Source: Streptomyces galbus
Lineage (GTDB): Bacteria > Actinomycetota > Actinomycetes > Streptomycetales > Streptomycetaceae
Direction of reading: 5' to 3'
Length of the DNA: 64,000 nt
Assembly: GCF_005280195.1 (NCBI RefSeq)
Contig: NZ_SZPR01000031.1
Coordinates: 262,354 to 326,353 of the forward strand
In this document: positions 36,763 through 46,393 of the stretch, one piece after another
How the letters are laid out: the number at the start of each line of letters is the position of its first letter
How positions within the stretch are numbered: position 1 is the stretch's first letter
The notes under the pieces: model-generated
Databases searched by the model: none
Seen by the model: only the letters and a program-made list of their open reading frames with translations
What the model was told of the DNA's origin: nothing
Position numbers and translations under genes: made by a program

Positions 36763-37431
36763 GTGGTGGGGCGCACCCTGCGGGACATCCTGGACGCGGC
36801 GGCCCGGGGCGTCTTCCCGCCGGCGGACGGCCGGACGACGGTGCTGCCGCAGCCCTGTGACCGGGACGCGGGGGTGCTGTCCTTCACCGCGCACTCCGTG
36901 GTGTTCACCGACGAGGACCCGCGCTGGGTGCGGGACACGCTCGCCGCCCTGGACTGCGACCGGCTGGCCGCGACGATGAACCCGCGCTTCCTGGCGGCCC
37001 TGATGGACCGCACCGGGCGCGGCTGCGAGACCGTCGACGCGGTGCTCGTCGGCTCCCCGCTGCCGGGCGAGCCGCCGCTCGCGCTGAAGGAGATCGAGGA
37101 CCCCGACCACCCGCGGGCCGCGTACGCCCGGGCCCGGCGCGACGACGTGCGCGCGTGGACGGCGGACGGCGGGGTGGTGGTGACCGGGCGCGGGGTCGCG
37201 GGGCGCCTGGAGGTCTCGGTCGAGGTCGACGAGGACGTCCGGGAGCGCGGGCTCGGGCGGCTGCTGGTGACCGCCGCCCGGCACCTGGCCGACGAGCCGC
37301 TGTGGGCGCAGGTGACGCCGGGGAACGCCCGCAGCCTGCGGGCGTTCCAGTCGGCCGGCTACCGGCCCGTGGGGGCCGAACTGCTGCTGCGGCGCCCGGA
37401 CGCGGCGACGACCGGGCACGCCGGAGGCTAA
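36763..37431 (+). CDS. GNAT-family N-acetyltransferase
   Basis: A 222-residue protein. The C-terminal half has the acetyl-CoA binding pattern of GNAT proteins (VDEDVRERGLGRLLVTAARHL, an R/Q-x-x-G-x-G/A-like motif) followed by NARSLRAFQSAGYRPVGAELLL, a typical motif B. The N-terminal half is unfamiliar and may be a substrate domain. GTG GTG start a few bases after GAGGAG. The stop codon overlaps that of the convergent YVTN gene. Acceptor unknown. Confidence 0.82.
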   Translation: MVGRTLRDILDAAARGVFPPADGRTTVLPQPCDRDAGVLSFTAHSVVFTDEDPRWVRDTLAALDCDRLAATMNPRFLAALMDRTGRGCETVDAVLVGSPLPGEPPLALKEIEDPDHPRAAYARARRDDVRAWTADGGVVVTGRGVAGRLEVSVEVDEDVRERGLGRLLVTAARHLADEPLWAQVTPGNARSLRAFQSAGYRPVGAELLLRRPDAATTGHAGG

Positions 37432-38633
37432 CGGAAGACGCCGGTGTGGCCGAGGGAGTAACGGCCCGGCTGGGGGTAGACGGCCAGGCCGTGCGGGCCG
37501 CTGCCGACCTTGATGCGGGCGAGCTGGGCGCCGGTGCGGGTGTCGATGGCGTACACCTCGGCGTCGTACCGGCCGGACAGCCACAGGACCTTGCCGTCGG
37601 CGGAGACGCCGCCCATGTCGGGGCTGCCGCCGCCGGGCAGCCGCCACTTCTTGGTCAGCGCGTTGCGGGTGAAGTCGAAGACGGACACGGTGCCCTCGCC
37701 CCGGTTGGAGATGTACATCTCGCGTGAGTCGCGGCTGACGTAGAGCCCGTGGCAGCCCTTGCCGGTGGGCAGGAAGGAGGGCGTGGCGAACGTGTCGCCG
37801 TCGAGGACCCACACGCCGTTGGCGGTCATGTCGGCGATGTAGAAGCGCTTGCCGTCCGGGGACACCTTGACGTCCTGCGGCATGGCGCCCTTGAACGGCA
37901 GCTTCTGCTGGCCGACCACCTTCATCTTCGCGGTGTCGACCTTCAGCAGCTCGCCGCTGAACTCGCAGGAGACGATGAAGTACCGCCCGTCGGCCGAGAA
38001 GTCGGCGTGGTTGACGCCGTAGCAGGTCACCGGCTCGGTCCTGACCCGCTTCATGGTGTGCGCGTCGCGGAAGACCAGCTCGCGGTCGAGGGAGGCCATC
38101 ACGACGGCGTACCTGCCGTCGGGCGTGAAGTACAGGTTGTACGGGTCGTGCACGTCGACCGGCTTGCCGGCCTTGCCGGTGCGGGGGTCGATGGGGGTGA
38201 GCGTGTTCCCGCGGTCGTTGTTGACCCACAGGGTCTTCAGGTCCCAGGACGGCACGACGTGCTGGGGCTGGCGGCCCACTGGGATCGTCTCGATGACCTT
38301 GTACGTCCTGGGGTCGATCACGGTGACCGTGTCGGACTCGGTGTTGGGGACGTAGACCCGGGAGGGGAAGTCCTTGACGACCGGGGAGAGCCGGCCGGGC
38401 CGGTCGGCCGCGTAGACGTCCCGGGGGTCGAGCAGCGGCGGCATGCCGGGCAGGCCCCTGGCGACGGCCGGGGTGGCGGCCGGTGTCCCGGCGGGGGCGG
38501 CGGCCTTGGTCGTGCCGCCGGCCGCGTGGCCGTGGTCCTCGCCCCGGGTGCCGCAGGCGGCGAGGGCGAGCAGGCAGCAGCCCGCGACCAGGGCGCGGCG
38601 CAGGGCGGGTACGGGTGTGGGGTGTGCGTGCAT
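37428..38633 (-). CDS. YVTN-type beta-propeller lipoprotein
   Basis: A 401-residue secreted protein. The signal peptide ends in the lipobox LAAC (C27), followed by a His/Gly/Ala/Thr-rich linker (EDHGHAAGG). The rest is a repeated beta-propeller of YVTN units: VYVPNTESDTVTVIDPRTYKVIETI is split into units with WVNNDRGNTLTPIDPRTGK, FYIADMTANGVWVLDGD, MYISNRGEGTVSVFDF and more, about seven blades. Such proteins usually mediate binding rather than catalysis. ATG overlaps the deacetylase stop by one base (TGATG), so the two are coupled and may act together at the cell envelope. Confidence 0.87.
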   Translation of the reverse strand: MHAHPTPVPALRRALVAGCCLLALAACGTRGEDHGHAAGGTTKAAAPAGTPAATPAVARGLPGMPPLLDPRDVYAADRPGRLSPVVKDFPSRVYVPNTESDTVTVIDPRTYKVIETIPVGRQPQHVVPSWDLKTLWVNNDRGNTLTPIDPRTGKAGKPVDVHDPYNLYFTPDGRYAVVMASLDRELVFRDAHTMKRVRTEPVTCYGVNHADFSADGRYFIVSCEFSGELLKVDTAKMKVVGQQKLPFKGAMPQDVKVSPDGKRFYIADMTANGVWVLDGDTFATPSFLPTGKGCHGLYVSRDSREMYISNRGEGTVSVFDFTRNALTKKWRLPGGGSPDMGGVSADGKVLWLSGRYDAEVYAIDTRTGAQLARIKVGSGPHGLAVYPQPGRYSLGHTGVFR

Positions 38634-39439
38634 CAGCTCAGCAGCTCCGTGGTGGTGACCGCGTGCAGTCCGCGGCGGCCGAGTTCTTCGAGGACGACGG
38701 GGAGCGCGGCGAGCGTGTCCGGGTAGCCGAAGTGCAGGCTCACCACGGACCCGTTGCGGACCTCGCCGAGGACCTGCCGGGCGACGGCGGGGCCGCCGGG
38801 GGACGTGAAGTCGCGGGAGTCCACGTCGTACGACAGGACGTGCGGGTAGCCCGCGGCGCGGGCCAGCCGTTCGACGAGCGGGGTCGCGCGGGCCGCGCGG
38901 GAGGGCCGGAACCAGGTGCCGATCGACCCGGTGAGCCGGCGCAGCCGCTCGGCGCAGCGGGTGATCTCGTCCCGGGCCGCGGCCTCGGGCAGGGCGTTGA
39001 CGTCGATGTGGCGGTGGGTGTGGTTGCCGAGGTCGTGGCCGCCGTCGAGGACGCGGCGGGCCAGCTCGGGGTGCTCGTCCAGCCAGGTGCCGACGGCGAG
39101 GACGGTGACCCGGGCGCCGTGCCGCTCGGCCTCGGTGAGCAGGGCGCGGGCGAGGGCGGGGTCGCCCTGGCCGTGGAAGGTGAGGGCGACGCGGGGCCGG
39201 TCGCGCGGGCCGTGGCCGATCTGGGCGGGCCGACCGGGGAAGGCACGGGGGGCGGGGGCGGCGCGGGTGGGGGCGCGGGCCGCGGTGGGCGTGGCCGGGG
39301 CGGGTGACGTGTGTGACGAGGACGCGGTACGGCCGGCGGTGTCGGGCGCGGCGCACGCCGGGGCGAACGCCCCGGCGGCGACCAGCCCGGCACCCGCCCG
39401 CAGCGCGGTACGACGGTCGGTGGGGGTCACCCGCACCAT
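38633..39439 (-). CDS. Exported polysaccharide deacetylase (NodB fold) with altered motif 1
   Basis: A 268-residue protein with a Tat-like N-terminus (DRRTALRAGAGLVAAGAF) ending near a cysteine (APAC), then a Pro/Ala linker and a NodB domain from about residue 80. Motif 2 is intact (GNHTHRHIDV), and LSYDVDSRDF and SLHFG correspond to motifs 4 and 5. Motif 1, normally TFDDG, is TFHGQGD, and motif 3 RPPY is RPSR. The usual metal/catalytic Asp pair of motif 1 is therefore displaced or lost. It may be a divergent active subgroup or a carbohydrate-binding descendant. ATG chosen; GTG codons at positions 2 and 4 are alternatives, and no strong ribosome-binding site is seen. Confidence 0.83.
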   Translation of the reverse strand: MVRVTPTDRRTALRAGAGLVAAGAFAPACAAPDTAGRTASSSHTSPAPATPTAARAPTRAAPAPRAFPGRPAQIGHGPRDRPRVALTFHGQGDPALARALLTEAERHGARVTVLAVGTWLDEHPELARRVLDGGHDLGNHTHRHIDVNALPEAAARDEITRCAERLRRLTGSIGTWFRPSRAARATPLVERLARAAGYPHVLSYDVDSRDFTSPGGPAVARQVLGEVRNGSVVSLHFGYPDTLAALPVVLEELGRRGLHAVTTTELLS

Positions 39440-39505
39440 TTAAGGGGCAAAGGGTATGAAAACCGCTCATTCACCTCCGGATGCGGGACGAAAGCCCCCG
39501 TCGGC

Positions 39506-41737
<2,232 letters not shown>

Positions 41738-41889
41738 CGTTCAGCCCCTTCGGTCGGCTCCTGGTACGGCGCGGCCACGGTAACCGGCGTCCCGGCCGGG
41801 CTCCCCGTCGCGTCGTCCTCCCCCTGTTCTGCCCAGAGGTTGCGTCGCACTCACGTTTCCCCGGGGCGCACCCCGTCGTTGGGTTCCTC

Positions 41890-43131
41890 GTGAGGGACGT
41901 AACTGGGCGCGCGCGGCGCGCGGGGGTCGTACTGGCCGCCGTGGTGACAGGGGCAGCACTCCTCGCCGGGGCCACCGGCTGCACGGGGGACGGCAGGAGC
42001 GGACTGGACCGGATGCTGGGCGGGCCGCCCCCGGCCGGGGACGTCATCCGCGTCACCCCGGACGACGGCGCCCGGGGGGTGCGCACCGGGCAGCGGCTGC
42101 GGGTGCGGGTGCCGGACGGGCGGCTGGAGTCGGTGCGGGTCGAGCGCGTGCAGGACGCCCACGAGAGCGAGGTGCCCGGCCGGGTGTCGCGGGACGGGCT
42201 GACCTGGGCGCCGGACGAGGACCGGCTGGCGCTCGCCGCCCGCTACACAGTGGACGCGGTGGCCGTGGACGGCGACGGCCGCCGCTCGGCGCGGCACACC
42301 TGGTTCACCACGCGCGTCCCCGACGAGCGCTTCGTCGCCTACGTCACCCCGGACGACCGCTCGACGGTGGGCACCGGCATGATCGTGTCGCTGCGCTTCA
42401 ACCGGGAGATCGAGGACCGGGCCGCCGTGGAGCGGGCGGTGCGGGTCACCGCGTCGCCGGCCGTGCGGGTGCGCCCGCACTGGTTCGGCAGGGGCCGGCT
42501 GGACTTCCGCCCCGAGGACTACTGGCGGCCCGGCACCCGGGTCACCGTCGCGCTGCGTCTGCGCGACGTCGAGGGGGCGCCCGGGGTGTACGGGCTGCAG
42601 CAGCGCACGTTCTCCTTCACCGTCGGGCGCGACCAGGTGTCGCTGGTGGACGCGGCCCGGCACACCATGCAGGTGCGGCGCGACGGACGGCTCGTGGCGA
42701 CGGTGCCGATCACGGCGGGCGCTCCCGACACCACCACGTACAACGGGCGGATGGTCGTGACGGAGATGTTCGAGGTGACCCGGATGAACGGCGCCACGGT
42801 CGGCTTCAAGAAGGCCGACGGCAAGGGCGAGTACGACATCCCGGACGTGCCGCACGCGATGCGGCTGACCGAGTCGGGGACCTTCCTGCACGGCAACTAC
42901 TGGGCGCCGTACGCCTTCGGGAAGGTCAACGTCAGCCACGGGTGCGTGGGGCTGCGGGACGTCAAGGGCGGCAGCGCCCGCACGCCGGCCGGCTGGTTCT
43001 TCGACCGGAGCCTGATCGGCGACGTCGTGGAGGTCGTGCACAGCGAGGACCGGACGGTCGCGCCGGACAACGGGCTCGGCGGCTGGAACATGGGCTGGAA
43101 GGAGTGGGTCGCGGGCAGCGCGGTGAACTGA
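41890..43131 (+). CDS. L,D-transpeptidase lipoprotein (Ig-like + YkuD), paralog 1
   Basis: Forms 3-3 cross-links in peptidoglycan outside the membrane. Of 413 residues, the N-terminus is a signal sequence ending at a lipobox-like ATGC. Two Ig-like domains follow (RVTPDDGARGV ... and YVTPDDRSTVGTGMIVSLRF), then the YkuD catalytic domain with HGNYW and SHGCVGLRD; the nucleophile is C352 with H350. An alpha-helical C-terminal cap with WNMGWKEW closes the protein. GTG start. It is followed after 213 bp by a paralog of the same layout. Confidence 0.93.
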   Translation: MRDVTGRARRAGVVLAAVVTGAALLAGATGCTGDGRSGLDRMLGGPPPAGDVIRVTPDDGARGVRTGQRLRVRVPDGRLESVRVERVQDAHESEVPGRVSRDGLTWAPDEDRLALAARYTVDAVAVDGDGRRSARHTWFTTRVPDERFVAYVTPDDRSTVGTGMIVSLRFNREIEDRAAVERAVRVTASPAVRVRPHWFGRGRLDFRPEDYWRPGTRVTVALRLRDVEGAPGVYGLQQRTFSFTVGRDQVSLVDAARHTMQVRRDGRLVATVPITAGAPDTTTYNGRMVVTEMFEVTRMNGATVGFKKADGKGEYDIPDVPHAMRLTESGTFLHGNYWAPYAFGKVNVSHGCVGLRDVKGGSARTPAGWFFDRSLIGDVVEVVHSEDRTVAPDNGLGGWNMGWKEWVAGSAVN

Positions 43132-43344
43132 CCCCGGACCAGGAGCCGACCCACCCCGGAACCGCTCCGGACGCCTCTCGTCCACAGCTTCGCCACACGG
43201 CCTCCGCCGGGTGATCGGAGTTGGGACGGAACGGTGACATTCCCGGCCCGTCCACGCCCCTGACCTTGTGGTTACGATGCGCCAGTGCGCGCGGGAGACG
43301 CGCCAGGGGCGCGGGCCCGGGGGGCCCGGCGAGGGGAGAGACAC

Positions 43345-44583
43345 GTGTACGTGCGACCGATATCGGGGGCGTCGGCCCACGCGCGCCGCGGGGGGCGGCT
43401 GGCGCTGGCCGTCGGCGGCCTGCTGCTGGCGGTGACCGCCTGCGGCGGGGGCGGCGGGTCGGACGCCGGTTCCGGTTCCCAGGACGGCAAGGGCAAGCCG
43501 TCCGCACAGGCGGCGGGCGGCCAGTCGGAGGCCGTCGTCACCATCGCGCCGAAGGACGGCGCCACCTCCGTCGACACCAGCGGAGCGCTGAAGGTCGGCG
43601 CGGCCAAGGGCAAGCTCACCGAGGTCGTCGTCAAGGACGACAAGGGCACGGCGGTGGCCGGCACGATCACCGCCGACGGCAGCGGCTGGACGCCCGCCAC
43701 GCACCTGGCCGCGGCCACCAAGTACCAGGTGCACGCGGTCGCCAAGGACTCCGCGGGCCGCACGGCCGCCGAGGACTCCTCCTTCACCACGCTGACGCCG
43801 GACAACACCTTCATCGGCACCTTCACGCCCGAGGACGGCTCCACCGTCGGGGTGGGCATGCCGTTCTCGGTCCGCTTCACCCGGGGCATCACCCACCCCG
43901 AGGACGTCGAGAAGGCCATCAAGGTCACCACCGTGCCGGCGGTCGACGTGCGGGGCCACTGGTTCGGCAACGACCGGCTGGACTTCCGGCCGGAGCAGTA
44001 CTGGAAGGCCGGCACCAAGGTGACGGTGAAGCTGAACCTGGACGGCGTCGAGGGCCGCGAGGGCGTCTACGGCAAGCAGTCCAAGACCGTGTCCTTCACC
44101 GTCGGCCGCAACCAGGTGTCCGTGGTGGACGCCAAGAAGCACACGATGAAGGTCATGCAGGAGGGCAAGGTCGTCAAGACCCTCAAGGTGACCACCGGCA
44201 AGCCCGGCTACGCCACCTGGAACGGCCAGATGGTCATCAGCGAGAAGTTCACGGTGACCCGGATGAACGGCGACACCGTCGGCTACGACGGCGAGTACGA
44301 CATCAAGGACGTGCCGCACGCCATGCGCCTGACCGGCTCGGGCACCTTCGTGCACGGCAACTACTGGGGCGGCGACGCCTTCGGCAACTACAACGCCAGC
44401 CACGGCTGCATCGGCCTGCGCGACGTGCGCGGCGGCTACGACAGCGGGGTGCCGGCCGCGTGGTTCTTCGACCACTCGATGGTCGGCGACGTGGTGGTCG
44501 TGAAGAACTCCACCGACCCGACGGTGGACCCGTCCAACGGGCTCAACGGCTGGAACCTGTCGTGGGCGGAGTGGACGAAGTAG
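43345..44583 (+). CDS. L,D-transpeptidase lipoprotein (Ig-like + YkuD), paralog 2
   Basis: A 412-residue homologue of the preceding gene. The signal peptide ends with lipobox VTAC (C33), followed by a Gly/Ser/Lys linker. Two Ig-like domains (VTIAPKDGATSV; FTPEDGSTVGVGMPFSVRF) precede the YkuD domain with HGNYWGG and SHGCIGLRD (nucleophile C355). The C-terminus WNLSWAEW matches the first copy's WNMGWKEW. GTG chosen because GGGGAGAG sits upstream and the lipoprotein signal follows; the ATG 20 codons upstream adds a non-signal arginine-rich stretch. A long hairpin terminator follows. Confidence 0.94.
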   Translation: MYVRPISGASAHARRGGRLALAVGGLLLAVTACGGGGGSDAGSGSQDGKGKPSAQAAGGQSEAVVTIAPKDGATSVDTSGALKVGAAKGKLTEVVVKDDKGTAVAGTITADGSGWTPATHLAAATKYQVHAVAKDSAGRTAAEDSSFTTLTPDNTFIGTFTPEDGSTVGVGMPFSVRFTRGITHPEDVEKAIKVTTVPAVDVRGHWFGNDRLDFRPEQYWKAGTKVTVKLNLDGVEGREGVYGKQSKTVSFTVGRNQVSVVDAKKHTMKVMQEGKVVKTLKVTTGKPGYATWNGQMVISEKFTVTRMNGDTVGYDGEYDIKDVPHAMRLTGSGTFVHGNYWGGDAFGNYNASHGCIGLRDVRGGYDSGVPAAWFFDHSMVGDVVVVKNSTDPTVDPSNGLNGWNLSWAEWTK

Positions 44584-44599
44584 CCGACGACGACCCCGC

Positions 44600-44646
44600 C
44601 GCCCGCGGGCCCGGTGCTGTGACCCACGGCACCGGGCCCGCGGGCG
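44600..44646 (+). terminator. Terminator after L,D-transpeptidase paralog 2
   Basis: Perfect 18-bp stem (CGCCCGCGGGCCCGGTGC with its exact complement) and an 11-nt loop, 16 bp after the stop. It is the strongest hairpin I found in the window and lies 23 bp before the next start codon. Confidence 0.93.
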
Positions 44647-44669
44647 TTAGTGCCCGTTAACCTGCTGGC

Positions 44670-45437
44670 ATGACCGTGAATCTGGAAGTCGCCGAGGGTG
44701 TCGGGACGCTGCGCCTGGACCGCCCGCCGATGAACGCGCTGGACGTGGCCACGCAGGACCGGCTGAAGGAGCTCGCCGAGGAGGCCACGCGCCGCGACGA
44801 CGTGCGCGCGGTGGTCCTGTACGGCGGCGAGAAGGTGTTCGCGGCGGGCGCGGACATCAAGGAGATGCAGGCGATGGACCACACCGCGATGGTCCTGCGC
44901 GCCCGCGCGCTGCAGGACTCCTTCACGGCGGTCGCCCGCATCCCCAAGCCGGTGGTGGCGGCCGTGACGGGCTACGCCCTGGGCGGCGGCTGCGAGCTGG
45001 CGCTGTGCGCGGACTACCGGATCGCCGCCGAGGACGCCAAGCTGGGCCAGCCGGAGATCCTGCTGGGCCTGATCCCGGGCGCGGGCGGCACCCAGCGGCT
45101 GGCGCGGCTGGTCGGCCCGTCCAGGGCCAAGGACCTCATCTTCACCGGCCGGATGGTCAAGGCCGACGAGGCGCTGACGCTGGGCCTGGTGGACCGGGTG
45201 GTGTCGGCCGGCGAGGTGTACGCGCAGGCGCACGCCTGGGCGGCGAAGCTGGCGCAGGGCCCGGCGCTGGCGCTGCGGGCGGCCAAGGAGGCCGTCGACA
45301 CCGGCCTGGAGACGGACATCGAGACGGGCCTCGCGGTGGAGCGCACCTGGTTCGCGGGGCTCTTCGCGACCGAGGACCGCGAGCGCGGCATGCGCAGCTT
45401 CGTGGAGGAGGGCCCGGGCAAGGCGAAGTTCCTCTGA
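44670..45437 (+). CDS. Enoyl-CoA hydratase/isomerase (crotonase family)
   Basis: A 255-residue crotonase-fold enzyme expected to hydrate 2-enoyl-CoA in beta-oxidation or a related step. The oxyanion-hole segments are FAAGADIKEM and GYALGGGCELALCADYRIA. The Glu pair used for water addition is present in GQPEILLGLIPGAGGTQRL (E of QPE, plus one earlier Glu-rich helix). The C-terminal ERTWFAGLFATEDRERGMRSFVEEG is typical. No other fatty-acid gene is adjacent, so the substrate is open. Confidence 0.93.
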   Translation: MTVNLEVAEGVGTLRLDRPPMNALDVATQDRLKELAEEATRRDDVRAVVLYGGEKVFAAGADIKEMQAMDHTAMVLRARALQDSFTAVARIPKPVVAAVTGYALGGGCELALCADYRIAAEDAKLGQPEILLGLIPGAGGTQRLARLVGPSRAKDLIFTGRMVKADEALTLGLVDRVVSAGEVYAQAHAWAAKLAQGPALALRAAKEAVDTGLETDIETGLAVERTWFAGLFATEDRERGMRSFVEEGPGKAKFL

Positions 45438-45552
45438 TCCCTGCGCGGCGGTCCGCCCGGTGTGAGGAATCTCCGGGAGCAAAGTGACCCGCACCCCTTG
45501 CAGTTGACGGGATGTCTGATCCGGGCCCGTCGGCGGGGCGGCTTATGGGAGT

Positions 45553-45569
45553 CTTAAGCTCACCTTAAG
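45553..45569. promoter_or_regulatory. Paired CTTAAG repeats, 11-bp spacing
   Basis: Two CTTAAG boxes, starts 11 bp apart (one helical turn), around CTCAC, some 30 bp upstream of the HATPase gene in an AT-richer patch. Eleven-bp repeats with GCTCACC resemble a single Streptomyces PhoP-box unit (GTTCACC), but neighbouring units do not match. Candidate regulator site only. Confidence 0.3.
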
Positions 45570-45595
45570 CCTGCCTTGCCGAGGGAGCCGGTGGA

Positions 45596-46258
45596 TTGCC
45601 TGACGACGCGTCATTCCCGCAGGTGAAAGGGTCCTTGACCGACGTCGACATGCCGTTGGCATATGACGGGAGCGGGGCCCGGAACGGGTGCTTCCGGGGG
45701 GTGGATTCCCCCGGAACACCCACACGGCGGTCACCCGGCGGCCATGATGGGGGCATGGCGGGGCTGCAGGGTGGCGGACAACCGCGAGGGCACGGGCGTG
45801 TCGACGCGGCGCGCTGGTCGCCCGCGGTCGAGGACGAACGGGCGCTCGAGGCCATCGAGTTGTACGGCAACCCGACGGAGGGCGAGGTGCCGCTCGCCTC
45901 GCGCCCCGAGTCCGCCGCCACCGCCCGCCGGCTGGCCCAGGTCGTCGTCCTGCGCCAGTGGGGCCTGTCCCCCCGGACCGCCGAGGACGTCGTCCTCCTC
46001 GTCTCCGAGTTGGTCGGCAACGCCGTACGGCACACCGGGGCCCGCGCCTTCGGGCTGCGCATGCGGCGTCCGCGCGGCCGCATCCGCGTCGAGGTCCGTG
46101 ACCCCTCCCGGGCCCTGCCCTGCCTCCTGCCCGTGCAGGAGACCGACCTCAGCGGCCGCGGCCTCTTCCTCGTCGACAAGCTGTCCGACCGCTGGGGGGT
46201 CGACCTGCTGCCGCGGGGCAAGACCACGTGGTTCGAGATGCGGGTCGCGGACCGTTGA
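45596..46258 (+). CDS. HATPase-domain (RsbW-like anti-sigma) regulator
   Basis: A soluble ATP-binding protein of up to 220 residues. The first ~80 residues are Gly-rich and poorly structured. The GHKL domain follows with N-box SELVGNAVRHTG, G1-like VRDPSRALP and G2-like DLSGRGLFLVDKLSDRWG. Streptomyces have many such RsbW-type proteins, acting as anti-sigma kinases or in the cvn-like conservons. Partner sigma or anti-anti-sigma genes are not adjacent. TTG start is provisional: GAGGGAG lies 8 nt upstream, but GTG codons further in are possible. The four-gene ABC cluster begins 135 bp downstream. Confidence 0.75.
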   Translation: MPDDASFPQVKGSLTDVDMPLAYDGSGARNGCFRGVDSPGTPTRRSPGGHDGGMAGLQGGGQPRGHGRVDAARWSPAVEDERALEAIELYGNPTEGEVPLASRPESAATARRLAQVVVLRQWGLSPRTAEDVVLLVSELVGNAVRHTGARAFGLRMRRPRGRIRVEVRDPSRALPCLLPVQETDLSGRGLFLVDKLSDRWGVDLLPRGKTTWFEMRVADR

Positions 46259-46393
46259 CCCGCCGCGCCGCACGGGTGGCGCCCCCCGGTGGCCGGCGGG
46301 GCCGAACACGCAGGTCGTAGGACCGGCGGAGGAGCCCGATCCGGGCCGAAACTCGCTGGGCGATGTCAGCGGTGAACCGTAGGCTCGCTCCTG

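Noticed and set aside
37428..39470. Long minus-strand frame starting at an ATG directly after GGAGGTGA and reading into the YVTN protein
   Set aside because: The spacing from GGAGG to ATG is only 3 nt, and the upstream half is an Arg/Pro-rich out-of-frame reading of the deacetylase gene. The lipoprotein signal at 38633 is the real start.
41851..44475. 874-residue minus-strand open frame over the two L,D-transpeptidase genes
   Set aside because: It is an antisense shadow rich in Val, Gly, His and Arg without domains; the plus strand encodes two complete lipoproteins with catalytic SHGC motifs.
45551..45570. IdeR/DmdR iron box in the HATPase promoter
   Set aside because: Only the right half resembles the consensus; the left half matches at about three of seven positions.
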